Below are positions 1 through 8,495 of a stretch of 64,000 nt of DNA, piece after piece; the first letter of the stretch is position 1, and the number at the start of each line of letters is the position of its first letter. This stretch comes from Sinorhizobium chiapasense (GTDB lineage: Bacteria > Pseudomonadota > Alphaproteobacteria > Rhizobiales > Rhizobiaceae): positions 2,418,001 to 2,482,000 of the forward strand of contig NZ_CP133148.1 in the NCBI RefSeq assembly GCF_036488675.1. The letters run 5' to 3'. The notes beneath the pieces were generated by a model. It did no database searches and was not told the origin of the DNA. It saw only the letters and a list, made by a program, of their open reading frames with translations. The position numbers and the translations under genes were made by a program.

Positions 1-1
1 C

Positions 2-196
2 TTGCTGGGGGTCGGTATCGTCCTCCTGCCCGACTTTATCGTCGGGGAAGACCTCAGGCAGGGCCGGTTGGTACGTCTTCTCCCCGACTGGGATATCACC
101 ACCATACAGTTGCAAGCGGTCTATCCGGCCAATCGCCATATCGCGGTGAAGGTCCGACGCTTCGTCTCGTTCCTGGCGGGAATACTGGGGCCGTAG
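2..196 (+). CDS. LysR-family regulator, C-terminal fragment (cut by window edge)
   Basis: Only the last 64 residues are inside the window; the reading frame is open to the left edge, so the true start lies outside. The visible part (LLPDFIVGEDLRQGRLVRLLPDW, then YPANRHIAVKVRRFVSFLA) is the conserved end of a LysR substrate-binding domain, where a short strand and the helix ending in a K-V-R-x-F-V-x-F-L motif close the second lobe. Nothing of the DNA-binding helix-turn-helix can be seen, so the target and inducer are unknown. The next gene is on the opposite strand and converges on this one. Confidence 0.8.
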   Translation: MLGVGIVLLPDFIVGEDLRQGRLVRLLPDWDITTIQLQAVYPANRHIAVKVRRFVSFLAGILGP

Positions 197-284
197 CGAT
201 GATATATGTCTAGACTTGAAGCGCGTCGTGTTCAACCGGCTCACGCGACGTAACCTGCTTTTCGGCGATGATTGATAAAACTTC

Positions 285-2351
285 TCACTGCGGCGCGGCG
301 TGCCCATCCTTGCTGGCCGCAGGCCGATCCTGTAGCGCACCCACGATCGTCTCTCCGAAAATCGCGCGTTGAAGGGGAGCCGCGAGCGATTCTGCGTAGG
401 GCGTGGCGATGTGATGACGATCGCGGAAGGTCAGTTTGCCGTCGATGACCGCGGGGCAAGTGGTTTTGTTGCAGAAAAGATCGACGACGTCGACATAGGA
501 CGCATGGCCCACCTCCGAAACGACCTTCCGTTCCGCTGCCGGGATCGTCTCCTCCACCGCCTCGTTGCGCGGTGTGTCGCAAACGCTGGGGCTCTCGTCC
601 TGCCACAGGGCGCGCGCGACACATTTGTCGAGATAGGATTTGTGCAGCGGTCCGTCCCGAAGCACGACCACTTCGCTGGCCGTGTCTTTCAATGTCTCGA
701 CCGTGCGCTTGATGCCCTTGGCCCACTCGCTGACGTCGATCTGGTAGCTGGATATGTAATTGATATCGTTTTGCACATAGCTCGATGAATATTCCGAGAG
801 GATCACGACATCCGGCTTCAGCGAGGCAATCTGACCAAACACCAGCTTCCTCCATTCGTCGCACTCGCTGTAGTTCCGCGCCAACACCGTATTCCAGGTC
901 GTCACACTTGCCGCCGGACATGACGACTTCAGATAGGTGACGAGCCGCCAGCCGTTGTTCTCGGCAATTCGCTTGAGTGGCGTCGACCAGTGGTCGGCAT
1001 GGGAATCGCCGAAGAGAACGATGGTCTTTTTCGGATTCTTGGCGCCGAATTCGCAGGCCCTTGGCGCAATCTCGTCCCTTTCGAGCACGCAGGCGGAATC
1101 GAATTCCCGCGCCGCCGATTTCCGCTCGGCGCTTGTGAGGACCTGCCGTTGCTCGGAATCGAGGTTGAAGCTTGCAAGGGCTGCGCTTCCGTAGGCGACT
1201 GTCGCGCCCGTCGCTGTCAGCATCGCCGCGAGACCCAGCGACCGGCTGGTCTTTGCCGCCAGCCAACCGCTGTGGCGCACCGGATTTTCGATGAAATGGT
1301 AACTGAAAAGCGAGAGGACGAGTGTGAGCGCCAGACACAGGAGCCGATGGGCGATGGTCAGGTCCGGCTCGAGGATCCCGGCGTAGACGATCACCGGCCA
1401 GTGCCAGAGATAGAGGGAATAAGAGAGCTTCCCGATCTCCTGGAACGGCTGCAGGCCGAGAATGGACCTCGGCCCGATACGGCTCTCATGCGCACCACTG
1501 AGAAGCACCATCACCGTGCCCAGCACCGGCACCAGGGCAATCGAGCCCGGAAAGGGAATATCCTCCGTGACGGTCAGATAGGCCGCCGCGATCAGCGCGA
1601 GCCCAAGCCAGCCGAGCGCGGGCGAAAAGCGGAACCGCCTTGCCCACTCCTGCGAGACCGCCATCGAGGCCAGGCCACCGGCGGCGAATTCCCAAGCTCT
1701 CAGCGGTGAGAAATAGAACGCCCAGGGCTGGGAAATCGCAGTCAGCCGCCAGCAAAGCGCAAGGGAAACCGCGGCCACGGCAGCAAGCAGGAGGAACGGG
1801 TCTCGCTTCGCCGGCCGAAACCGTGCAAGGACCAACAGGAGCGCGGGCCAGACGAGATAGAACTGCTCCTCGACCGAGAGCGACCAGTAATGGATGAACG
1901 GGTTGTTCGACGCGTCCGACGCAAAATAATCGACGGTCCAGCGGATGAGCCACAGATTGATCATGTAGGACGAGGCAAACAGCGATCCCTTCGAATAAAA
2001 CTGCTGCTCCGACGGCGAGAGAATGAAGTAACCGAAGATGAGCGTCACCAGGATGACGAACAATGACGCCGGAAGTAGGCGGCGGGCGCGCCGGGCGTAG
2101 AAGCGCCAGAGATTGACCGTGCCGCTCCTGGCGATCTCCTGCTGCAGATGTCTCGTGATCAGGTACCCGGATATGACGAAGAAGATATCGACGCCGATGA
2201 AGCCGCCGGGCAGACCGGTCATGCCGAAATGAAAGGCAACGACACCGGAAACCGCCAAGGCGCGCAGTCCCTCGATGTCCGGGCGAAAGGTTCCTGGGGC
2301 CGCTTGCATACTCATACCGCTGATTGCATTTCTCTCAGGCGCCCCAGTCAT
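285..2351 (-). CDS. OafA/YrhL-type membrane acyltransferase with C-terminal SGNH domain
   Basis: Predicted O-acyltransferase that modifies a cell-surface glycan. The first ~380 residues are an acyltransferase-3 domain of about ten membrane helices, with the family motifs RPDIEGLRALAV, the conserved His in VVAFHFG, GVDIFFVISGYLI, the basic FYARRARRLLPA and the WSLSVEEQFYLVWP box. A periplasmic SGNH domain follows, with block I as LFGDSHADHW and a late DRHHIATPYAES region carrying the Asp-x-x-His pair. About 690 residues is usual for the two-domain class. The first ATG has a poor ribosome-binding site; ATGs at 2315 or 2309 are plausible alternatives. The acyl group and target glycan cannot be told. 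A second gene of the same architecture lies at 55050-57029. Confidence 0.9.
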   Translation of the reverse strand: MTGAPERNAISGMSMQAAPGTFRPDIEGLRALAVSGVVAFHFGMTGLPGGFIGVDIFFVISGYLITRHLQQEIARSGTVNLWRFYARRARRLLPASLFVILVTLIFGYFILSPSEQQFYSKGSLFASSYMINLWLIRWTVDYFASDASNNPFIHYWSLSVEEQFYLVWPALLLVLARFRPAKRDPFLLLAAVAAVSLALCWRLTAISQPWAFYFSPLRAWEFAAGGLASMAVSQEWARRFRFSPALGWLGLALIAAAYLTVTEDIPFPGSIALVPVLGTVMVLLSGAHESRIGPRSILGLQPFQEIGKLSYSLYLWHWPVIVYAGILEPDLTIAHRLLCLALTLVLSLFSYHFIENPVRHSGWLAAKTSRSLGLAAMLTATGATVAYGSAALASFNLDSEQRQVLTSAERKSAAREFDSACVLERDEIAPRACEFGAKNPKKTIVLFGDSHADHWSTPLKRIAENNGWRLVTYLKSSCPAASVTTWNTVLARNYSECDEWRKLVFGQIASLKPDVVILSEYSSSYVQNDINYISSYQIDVSEWAKGIKRTVETLKDTASEVVVLRDGPLHKSYLDKCVARALWQDESPSVCDTPRNEAVEETIPAAERKVVSEVGHASYVDVVDLFCNKTTCPAVIDGKLTFRDRHHIATPYAESLAAPLQRAIFGETIVGALQDRPAASKDGHAAPQ

Positions 2352-2743
2352 TCATGACACGAACAGATCTGGAGGCAAGGCGTAATTTGACGCGGCGCAA
2401 CATTCTCCGCCGCAACGCAACACGTCTTCGCGACGTGATCCTGACCGAAAATGAGGCGGCAATATGGGGCTTTTTTCAATTTTTTCTGAAGTTTGCGCGA
2501 CGGCCCGTTCGCTGGTGGCTCTCACGCCGCTCAGAATTGCGGCGCATGCGGCCTTAATCGCCACGCTGCCGGAGCACAACCATTGATTGACTTCGCCAAT
2601 TGCCACGCCCCCTCAAAAACAAAGGGTGGGCACTCCAAAAACGTAAGAAACTCAGCGGTCCGGCACGCCCTCCCGCAGAAGCGCAATCCTCTTTCAACGG
2701 CGCCCGGTCAACCCCGCTGACGGCGACAGTTAGAGTGCCATCA

Positions 2744-2787
2744 GCCCCTTGCGGCGCCGGCAGGTCGCCGGCGCCTTCTTGGGGCGT
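2744..2787 (-). terminator. Strong GC hairpin downstream of the NTF2-like gene
   Basis: A perfect 9-bp stem GGCGCCGGC / GCCGGCGCC (2753-2761 and 2767-2775, loop AGGTC) is extended by CCCC/GGGG at its outer edge. It lies about 150 bases past the stop of the minus-strand gene ending at 2934. No T-run follows, so it may be an mRNA-stabilising hairpin rather than an intrinsic terminator. The rest of 2352-2933 holds a repeat copy (2803-2866) and no gene that I can support. Confidence 0.4.
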
Positions 2788-2802
2788 TCGGGAGACATTT
2801 GT

Positions 2803-2866
2803 TCTACAGCGCCGTGCGTCTTATCAGATGCGTAAAAGACGCTGCAGCACTTTGAATTGCTGCAGC
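2803..2866. repeat. RIME-like palindromic repeat, single module
   Basis: The block starting ACAGCGCCGTGCGTCTTATC, then AGATGCGTAAAAGACGCTGCAGCACTTTGAATTG, is the same module found at 10.9, 35.0, 44.3 and 49.1 kb. It contains a short inverted pair around CGTCTTATCAGATGCG and the constant tail GCACTTTGAATT. Such palindromic intergenic elements are well known in Sinorhizobium (RIME and related mosaic elements). Confidence 0.7.
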
Positions 2867-2933
2867 AGGCAGCGACGCGCCACGCGGGATCTGGTATTGG
2901 CGATTCGGTGGCGACGCGACGGCCGTCGCCGTG

Positions 2934-3395
2934 CTACACGCCCGCCTCTTCTGTCACCACGATGCCCGCAAGCGGCATCGTGGTGTCCATCGGGGTCGCG
3001 ACCTCCATCAGCTGCAGCGTGTCGACAAACTCCATGATCTCCACCATCAGCCCGTCCCTGAAGGTGACCTTGTCGATAAATTCGGTTTCGAAGCGGGCAT
3101 CGCTCGGGACGAACCGGACCTCGCCGGCGCGATGGGCCAAAACCGTCTCGCCATCGATATGAAGAGCGAGCGTCCCCACCTTGGAAAGATCCCAGACGTC
3201 CATCAATTCCTTGAAGTTGAGGCGCACGGCTCCCGCGCCTTCGACCTTCTGGCTCATGGGCCCCAGCCGGTCGCTCGCGGCGATGCGGAAGCTGCAGGCG
3301 GGGTGTACATAGGCCATCAATGCGTCGAGGTCGTTCTCGGCCCGCGCCTGGTAGATCGCCTGCATGATGTTTTCGAGTTCGCTTCGATCGGTCAT
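2934..3395 (-). CDS. NTF2-like / SnoaL-like domain protein
   Basis: A 153-residue single-domain protein. The N-terminal helix pair (ENIMQAIYQARAENDLDALMAYV) followed by a strand region HPACSFRIA and the ending DKVTFRDGLMVEIMEFVDT is the fold signature of the NTF2-like superfamily, which includes SnoaL cyclases, ketosteroid isomerase and many orphan enzymes or ligand-binding proteins. I see no residue pattern that fixes a reaction. The start ATG is preceded by GGGGGAGG in the gene sense, a good ribosome-binding site. It stands alone between an acyltransferase and an aminotransferase gene on the same strand, with gaps too long for a tight operon. Confidence 0.8.
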   Translation of the reverse strand: MTDRSELENIMQAIYQARAENDLDALMAYVHPACSFRIAASDRLGPMSQKVEGAGAVRLNFKELMDVWDLSKVGTLALHIDGETVLAHRAGEVRFVPSDARFETEFIDKVTFRDGLMVEIMEFVDTLQLMEVATPMDTTMPLAGIVVTEEAGV

Positions 3396-3638
3396 GGCAG
3401 TCCTCCCCCTTTTCGGTTACTGCACAACTCTTATGAATCGGAAACGATGACAGCCGGCTCCGCTCGTCATGCGAGAGGCCGGGTTGGCTCGCAAGTTTGC
3501 CGTCAATCGCCACTGCTGGCAACAGCGAAAGAGACCGCGACTCCTGTCACGACGAACGCGGAGCAGGCCTGCCGATAAACGGAAAGGCCCGGCGTCTCCG
3601 CCAGGCCTCCTCGAAATGCGCGCCCGCGTCTTTCCAGT

Positions 3639-4865
3639 TCAGGCCGCCTCGGCGACCTCGCCGTGGATCAAGTCGCCGAGCCGGCGGATGCCCTCTTCGA
3701 TCATCTTGTCGTTGGCGCACGAGAAGCTCAGGCGCAGCGTGTTTTCGCCGGACCCGTCGGCGAAGAAGGCGCGGCCGGGGACGAAGGCGACCTTCGCCGT
3801 CTGGATCGATTTGGCCAGAAGCGCGGCCCCGTCCGTGCCCTTCGGCAACGTCACCCAGACGAACATGCCGCCTTCCGGCTTGGTCCAGGTCACGCCCGCC
3901 GGCATGTATTTTTCGAGTGCCGCCAGCATGGCGCTGCGGCGATGCTTGTAGACCTTGTGGATCTTCGCCACCTGCTCGTCGAAGCCGCGCTCGGCAACGG
4001 TGCAGATCGCCATCTGGTTGATCGTCGAGGAATGCAGGTCGGCCGCCTGCTTCAGCAATACCAGCTTGCGGATCACCGCTTCGGAGGCGCAGACCCAGCC
4101 GACGCGAAGCCCCGGTGCCAGCGTCTTGGAGAAACTGCCGCAATAGATCGTCCGGGCGCTGTTGATGTCGCCCTTGCGGGCGATTTCCAGCGCCAGGATC
4201 GGCGGGATCGCTTCGCCGTCGTAGCGCAGCGACTGATAGGCCGCATCTTCGATGACGGCGACATCGAGTTCTTCCGCGAGGTCGAGGACGCGCTCGCGGC
4301 CGGCGCGGTCCACCGTCTCGCCGGTCGGGTTGGCGAAATCGGCGGAGAGATAGGCGAACTTCACCCGGCCGCCGGCTTCAGCCGCCTGTTGGCGGTAGGC
4401 CTCGGGCGTGCGGTTGCCGCCGGGGTTCAACTGATCGTAGGCGGGCTCATAGGCATTGAAGGCCTGCAGCGCGCCGAGATAGGTCGGCCAGGTGACGAGC
4501 GCGGTATCCTTCGGCGACAGGAACAGCTTGCCGAGATAGTCGAGCGCCTGCTGCGAACCGGAGGTAATGAAGATGTTATCGACCGTAGCCGGAATGCCGA
4601 GAGCCGCCATCTGCTTGGCCAGCCACTCGCGCAGCGGCCGGTAACCCTCGCTTACCGAATATTGCAGTGCCGCGCTGACCGCCGGGCCGCCGAAGATTTC
4701 GGCGTAGGCCGCCTTGAATTCCGCGTCGGGGAAGAGTTCGGGATCGGGAATGCCGCCGGCAAAGGAAATGATATCGGGACGATCGAGCAGTTTCAGAAGC
4801 TCACGGATTTCGGAGGCGCGCATCCGGCTCGAACGCGTCGCGAAGATATGGTCCCAATGCAGCAT
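3639..4865 (-). CDS. PLP-dependent aminotransferase, class I/II (2-aminoadipate/LysN-like)
   Basis: A 408-residue fold-type I aminotransferase. Visible landmarks are IISFAGGIPDPELFP near the N-terminus, the TSGSQQALD cofactor-binding loop, ANPTGET, the Asp of VIEDAAYQSLRYDG, and the SFSKTLAPGLRVGW segment whose Lys binds PLP, followed by the phosphate/carboxylate Arg of LRLSFS. The pattern is closest to the LysN / 2-aminoadipate and MocR-type aminotransferases. The amino donor and keto acceptor cannot be read from sequence. Start: ATG after GAGGAAACCGCCC. It is divergent from a threonine-dehydratase-like gene, so the pair may share an amino-acid breakdown role. Confidence 0.9.
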   Translation of the reverse strand: MLHWDHIFATRSSRMRASEIRELLKLLDRPDIISFAGGIPDPELFPDAEFKAAYAEIFGGPAVSAALQYSVSEGYRPLREWLAKQMAALGIPATVDNIFITSGSQQALDYLGKLFLSPKDTALVTWPTYLGALQAFNAYEPAYDQLNPGGNRTPEAYRQQAAEAGGRVKFAYLSADFANPTGETVDRAGRERVLDLAEELDVAVIEDAAYQSLRYDGEAIPPILALEIARKGDINSARTIYCGSFSKTLAPGLRVGWVCASEAVIRKLVLLKQAADLHSSTINQMAICTVAERGFDEQVAKIHKVYKHRRSAMLAALEKYMPAGVTWTKPEGGMFVWVTLPKGTDGAALLAKSIQTAKVAFVPGRAFFADGSGENTLRLSFSCANDKMIEEGIRRLGDLIHGEVAEAA

Positions 4866-4972
4866 GGGCGGTTTCCTCGAGATCTTTGCAACGGGACCGC
4901 GGAAAGAAACGGATTTCCGACGTCCCGCATTTTTCTTTGTCGATTGTCCGGCGACAGGATCACGTCCGCTAA

Positions 4973-4997
4973 TTTATGTCAACGTTATTGACCTAAA
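4973..4997. promoter_or_regulatory. Near-perfect palindrome between divergent amino-acid genes (operator candidate)
   Basis: The site is TTTATGTCAA-N5-TTGACCTAAA, in which nine of ten positions of the two arms pair. It lies about 110 bases upstream of the aminotransferase start and about 180 bases upstream of the ammonia-lyase start, in an AT-rich stretch inside an otherwise GC-rich gap. The size and spacing fit a dimeric GntR- or Lrp-type regulator. No regulator gene adjoins it. Confidence 0.55.
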
Positions 4998-5175
4998 TCA
5001 GTTCTTTTTTCGTGGTTTCGGGCTTACGAAACCAGTCTCTGCCGCATGGTTACTTGCATGACGTAACGTGAGACATTGGCGCCCCGCGTAGCGCTCGCAG
5101 CTATCGCGCGCTATGCTGGATTTCAGAACTCGTGCAATGTCTTTCGATCCGCAGTACCGCTTTGGGGAGGTTTGC

Positions 5176-6168
5176 GTGAACGACACGTCATCAGCATCCG
5201 CTTCGCTCAGGATTCCGACATTCGAGGACGTTCAGACGGCGCGGCAGCGCATTTTGGGCGCTGCGCACCGCACCCCCGTTTTGACATCGCGAACGGCAGA
5301 TGGAATGGCTGGGGCGTCTCTCTTCTTCAAGGCGGAGAATCTGCAACGCGCCGGCGCCTTCAAGTTTCGCGGCGCCTGCAATGCCGTTGCCGCGCTCGAC
5401 GAATCTTCCCGACGAAACGGTGTCGTCGCCTTCTCCTCCGGCAACCATGCCCAGGCGCTGGCCTATGCGGCGAAGCTGCAAGGCGTTCCGGCGACGATCG
5501 TGATGCCGACGGACGCGCCGGAGATAAAGGTCGCGGCGACGAAGGCCTATGGCGCCGAGATCCATTTCTATGACCGGTACACCGAGGATCGCGAGGAAAT
5601 CAGCAGGCGCCTCGCCGCCGAGCGCGGCGCAACGCTGGTCCCGCCCTTTGATCATCCGGATGTGATTGCGGGACAGGGTACCGCCGCGCTGGAACTGATC
5701 GAGGAGGTCGGAGAGCTCGATCTGCTTGTCGTGCCGCTCGGCGGAGGCGGTCTGCTCGCCGGCAGCGCGCTCAGCGCCCGCGCGCTTTCGCCCGCCTGCA
5801 GGATTATCGGCGTCGAGCCGGAGACGGGCAATGACGGCCAGCAGTCGCTCAAGAAGGGCGAGATCGTGCGTATCCCGGCGCCAAAATCCATCGCCGACGG
5901 CGCGATTGTCACCCACGTCGGCAAGCACAACTTCGCCATCCTGAAACGCTTGGTCCACGACATCGTGACCGTTAGCGATGCCCAACTGGTCGAGACCATG
6001 CGGTTCTTCGCCGAACGCATGAAGATCATCGTGGAGCCGACCGGCTGCCTGGCCGCGGCAGCCATATTGCAGGGTGTGCTGCCCTGCCCGGGCGCGAGAG
6101 CAGGCATTCTCCTGAGCGGCGGAAACGTCGATCTGAAAACGTTCAATACACTGTTGAGCGCTCGCTAG
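5176..6168 (+). CDS. Threonine/serine ammonia-lyase-like PLP enzyme (fold type II)
   Basis: Predicted to deaminate threonine, serine or a hydroxy-aspartate to a keto acid. The PLP lysine is in FKFRGACNA, followed by the substrate loop SSGNHAQALAYAA and the glycine-rich phosphate loop PLGGGGLLAGSAL. The C-terminus has the EPTGCLAAAAIL segment, but there is no ACT regulatory domain, so this is a catabolic-size, 330-residue enzyme. I chose GTG at 5176 because GGGGAGG precedes it by five bases; the in-frame ATG at 5113 would add 21 residues unlike the family. Serine racemase and threo-3-hydroxyaspartate ammonia-lyase share this architecture and are alternatives. Confidence 0.85.
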   Translation: MNDTSSASASLRIPTFEDVQTARQRILGAAHRTPVLTSRTADGMAGASLFFKAENLQRAGAFKFRGACNAVAALDESSRRNGVVAFSSGNHAQALAYAAKLQGVPATIVMPTDAPEIKVAATKAYGAEIHFYDRYTEDREEISRRLAAERGATLVPPFDHPDVIAGQGTAALELIEEVGELDLLVVPLGGGGLLAGSALSARALSPACRIIGVEPETGNDGQQSLKKGEIVRIPAPKSIADGAIVTHVGKHNFAILKRLVHDIVTVSDAQLVETMRFFAERMKIIVEPTGCLAAAAILQGVLPCPGARAGILLSGGNVDLKTFNTLLSAR

Positions 6169-6255
6169 ATCCCCTCACCCACGCCTCCCGTCGGCGCTTG
6201 TCCTACGTAACGGCGCGCCTTATCAGGCACGCATCACTTCTATGAAGGAAATGAG

Positions 6256-6870
6256 ATGCCGCCAGTCAGCGACCAGGCGAATGCCTTCTACCGCGACAAC
6301 GCGGCAGCCTATGCAAATCGGGAACGCAAGGCGCCGACAGCGCGCCTTGATCGCTTCCTCGCAAGGCTTACGTCCGGTGCCAGGATTCTCGAACTCGGCT
6401 GCGGCGGCGGCCAGGACAGCGCCTACATGCTCTCCAGGGGTTTCGATGTGACGCCAACCGACGGCTCGCCGGAGCTTGCGGCCGAGGCAGAGCGTCTTCT
6501 CGGGCGGCAGGTCGAGGTCGTCCGGTTTGAAGAGATCGGATGGCACGACGCATTCGACGCGGTCTGGGCGGAAGCGTGCCTCCTGCATGTGCCGCGTGCA
6601 GAACTTGCCGGCGTGCTCGCCCGCATCCTGCGCGCCCTGAGAGGCGGCGGGATACTTCATGCCAGTTTCAAGGCAGGAAACGGCGAAGGCCGCGATCGCT
6701 TCGGGCGCTATTACAACTATCCTTCGCGGGACTGGTTGATGCCACTGTTCGAGAAGAACGGTTGGGCGAACGTGGATATCCTCGAAGCAGATGGGGGCGG
6801 CTATGACAGCGAGCCGACCCGGTGGCTGCATGTGTCGGCCGCAAAACCGATTTCAGTAGAACAACAGTGA
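6256..6870 (+). CDS. Class I SAM-dependent methyltransferase
   Basis: A 204-residue Rossmann-fold methyltransferase. Motif I is ILELGCGGGQDSAYM, followed by an acidic strand (VTPTDGSPELAAEAE) that would hold the ribose of SAM, then FDAVWAEACLLHVPR (motif IV region) and GGGILHASFKAGNGEGRD. The C-terminal part, with FGRYYNYPSRDWLMPLFEK, resembles small-molecule methyltransferases of the UbiE/TehB group. The start ATG follows AAGGAAATG. It is downstream of the ammonia-lyase on the same strand, 87 bases away, so it may be co-transcribed, but I see no functional link. Confidence 0.85.
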   Translation: MPPVSDQANAFYRDNAAAYANRERKAPTARLDRFLARLTSGARILELGCGGGQDSAYMLSRGFDVTPTDGSPELAAEAERLLGRQVEVVRFEEIGWHDAFDAVWAEACLLHVPRAELAGVLARILRALRGGGILHASFKAGNGEGRDRFGRYYNYPSRDWLMPLFEKNGWANVDILEADGGGYDSEPTRWLHVSAAKPISVEQQ

Positions 6871-6922
6871 AGACGGCCGGATCACGTCCGGTCTGCAAGG
6901 CTTTGCAGCCTGGATGCCGCTC

Positions 6923-7024
6923 TCAGGCCTCCCCTTCGTCCCAGTAGCTGCAGATCAGCAGGAAACAGATCGCAACAAGGATGAAGAAATCGAAGAGAGC
7001 GAAGTGCTGCAGAATCGTCGTCAT
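6923..7024 (-). CDS. Small membrane peptide, 33 residues
   Basis: A short gene with an excellent ribosome-binding site (GGCAGGAGGAAGCGTA before ATG). The product begins MTTILQHFALFDFFIL, continues VAICFLLICSYW and ends DEGEA. That is one hydrophobic helix of about 20 residues with aromatic residues at its edges and an acidic tail, typical of single-span regulatory micro-proteins. An in-frame longer reading to 7156 exists but has no supporting start. No function is known to me. It lies between a methyltransferase and a hydrolase remnant. Confidence 0.55.
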   Translation of the reverse strand: MTTILQHFALFDFFILVAICFLLICSYWDEGEA

Positions 7025-7222
7025 TACGCTTCCTCCTGCCGACCAACACATCAGAACATGGATTGGTTTCCAGAGGAAGAAGAAGTGCAGAATATTATTG
7101 CGAGATACCCGTAAGATATGATTGATACTCTTGCATCGCACAACAATATTCTGCAATGCACAATGATCTTTTCCAAAATTGCATGACGAGAAAGCCGGGA
7201 CGTGTGGCGTCCGGCCACTAAC
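7025..7222. other. Intergenic, lower-GC stretch
   Basis: About 200 bases with visibly lower GC than the surroundings (for example the run around 7085-7185). It presumably holds the promoter of the 33-residue peptide. I see no repeat, RNA gene or further coding region that I can support. Confidence 0.4.
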
Positions 7223-7411
7223 TTAAATGTCCCAAGCCTCAATACTATCACCCAAAGAATAGAGCGTCGGCGCATGAGTCGAGCCCGGCAGAAGATGCAT
7301 CTGCCCTTTCCACATCGAGCCATCAAGCGGGAGCGCATGCAAAAGAAGTAGCTCCAGCCTATCGTTGCTCGTGGACGCGGCTTCACCCGCATCTCGATTT
7401 TTTGCGACCAT
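7223..7411 (-). pseudogene. Remnant of an alpha/beta-hydrolase N-terminus
   Basis: The 62-residue frame contains LELLLLHALPLDGSMW, then KGQMHLLPGSTHAPTLY and GDSIEAW. This is the first strand and oxyanion loop of an alpha/beta-hydrolase (H-x-L-P-L-D-G-S-M-W) followed by the start of the second strand. It then meets a stop, so the nucleophile Ser, acid and His of the catalytic triad are all missing. I read it as the decayed 5' part of a ~250-residue hydrolase gene. A genuine short peptide is less likely. Confidence 0.5.
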
Positions 7412-7425
7412 CGCCTTAAGCGACT

Positions 7426-7746
7426 CTAGGCCGGCTGGACCGATCTGACGCTGCCGCTGCTGTCGACGACGCAGTTGAACTTGCGCCCGCCGGCATCGAC
7501 ATCGACGGCGTAGGTCGTCGCATCGAGCTGGCGCGAACTCATCGGCAGAACCCTGGCGCCGCTGGCTTGCGCAACGACGGCATTGGCGCAGATGAGTTGC
7601 AGGTCGGCGGGCGCGGTCTGCAGGCTCGTGCGGGCCATGTTCTGGGGCTCAGGCGTCGATGATTGGCATCCGCCGAAAAGCGAGACGCCCGCGACAACAA
7701 ATGCGCAGCGCGCGATCGAATATGCGTTCAACTTGGTCGTCGACAA
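7426..7746 (-). CDS. Small lipoprotein, unknown function
   Basis: A 106-residue protein with a type II signal peptide: AYSIARCAFVVAGVSLFGGC gives a lipobox L-F-G-G-C. The mature part contains PADLQLICANAVVAQASG and DVDAGGRKFNCVVD, i.e. two further Cys that could form a disulfide and a small beta-rich C-terminal domain. I placed the start at a TTG at 7746 because GGAGGGCGTGAA stands directly before it; an upstream ATG at 7800 would add 18 polar residues before the signal peptide. It is just downstream of an L,D-transpeptidase gene on the same strand, so an envelope role is likely. Confidence 0.65.
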   Translation of the reverse strand: MSTTKLNAYSIARCAFVVAGVSLFGGCQSSTPEPQNMARTSLQTAPADLQLICANAVVAQASGARVLPMSSRQLDATTYAVDVDAGGRKFNCVVDSSGSVRSVQPA

Positions 7747-7796
7747 TTCACGCCCTCCAGATGTCGCCTTCGCTGGCCCTCGTTCACACGCCCTAT

Positions 7797-8495
7797 TCAC
7801 ACGCCCTTGTAGAGCGCCGCCCCCTGCATCAGCACAATGACCTTCGCACCGATTTTCACGCGGGAATGCAGATCGACGATGTCGTCATTGTTCATCCGGA
7901 TGCAGCCGGAGGAAACGTCGAGACCGATCGTCCAGGGCTCCACCGTGCCATGGATGCGATAGATCGTGTCGTTCTCGCCCTCGTAGAGATAGAGCGCCCT
8001 CGCCCCGAGCGGATTGTCCGGTCCTCCCGGCATGCCGGCCGCCCATTTCGCCGCGTTCGGGTCGCGCGCCACCATCTCGGGCGGCGGCGTCCAGGTCGGC
8101 CACTCGGCCGTGCGCCCGACGCGAACGATGCCGGCCCAGCCGAAGCCCTCGCGTCCGACGCCGATGCCGTACCGGATTGCCTGGCCGCCGGGCTGGACGA
8201 GATAGAGAAAATGCTGGTTGCCGTCGATGATGATCGTGCCGGGCGGCTCGGCCGTGCGGAACGGCACAAGCTGCCGGCGAAAGGCCTCCGGCACCTGCTT
8301 GTTGCGCGCGAAATACTGCCGCGCCTTGCGCTTGTCGTAGTCGACCCATTTCTTCGTGCGGGCGTCGTAGATCTGCGTCGCGGCGAGCGCCGCCAGCGGT
8401 CCCAGGCAGAGGCCGGCGGCAAGCACGATCAGGCCGATTTTCCGCATCCTCCCGCCACGTTTTACCTCGGCCTCAACGTCCCGGATCATCGTCAT
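7797..8495 (-). CDS. L,D-transpeptidase (YkuD domain), exported
   Basis: Cell-wall enzyme that makes 3-3 peptidoglycan cross-links or attaches proteins to the wall. After a signal sequence (MRKIGLIVLAAGLCLGPLAALAA) comes a short linker and a YkuD domain with IYRIHGT and the catalytic box SSGCIRMNNDDIVDL, in which His and Cys are both present. The ATG at 8495 overlaps the stop of the upstream gene (ATGA), suggesting coupling; an internal ATG at 8447 would give a more classical signal peptide and could be the true start. Coupling to a betaine-type binding protein is unusual but may simply reflect gene order. Confidence 0.85.
   Translation of the reverse strand: MTMIRDVEAEVKRGGRMRKIGLIVLAAGLCLGPLAALAATQIYDARTKKWVDYDKRKARQYFARNKQVPEAFRRQLVPFRTAEPPGTIIIDGNQHFLYLVQPGGQAIRYGIGVGREGFGWAGIVRVGRTAEWPTWTPPPEMVARDPNAAKWAAGMPGGPDNPLGARALYLYEGENDTIYRIHGTVEPWTIGLDVSSGCIRMNNDDIVDLHSRVKIGAKVIVLMQGAALYKGV

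Noticed and set aside
2352..2606. 84-residue minus-strand frame upstream of the acyltransferase
   Set aside because: No ribosome-binding site, composition not protein-like, and no conserved pattern that I can see.
7051..7392. 113-residue minus-strand frame over the low-GC gap
   Set aside because: No start signal and no family likeness; it overlaps the hydrolase remnant in another frame.
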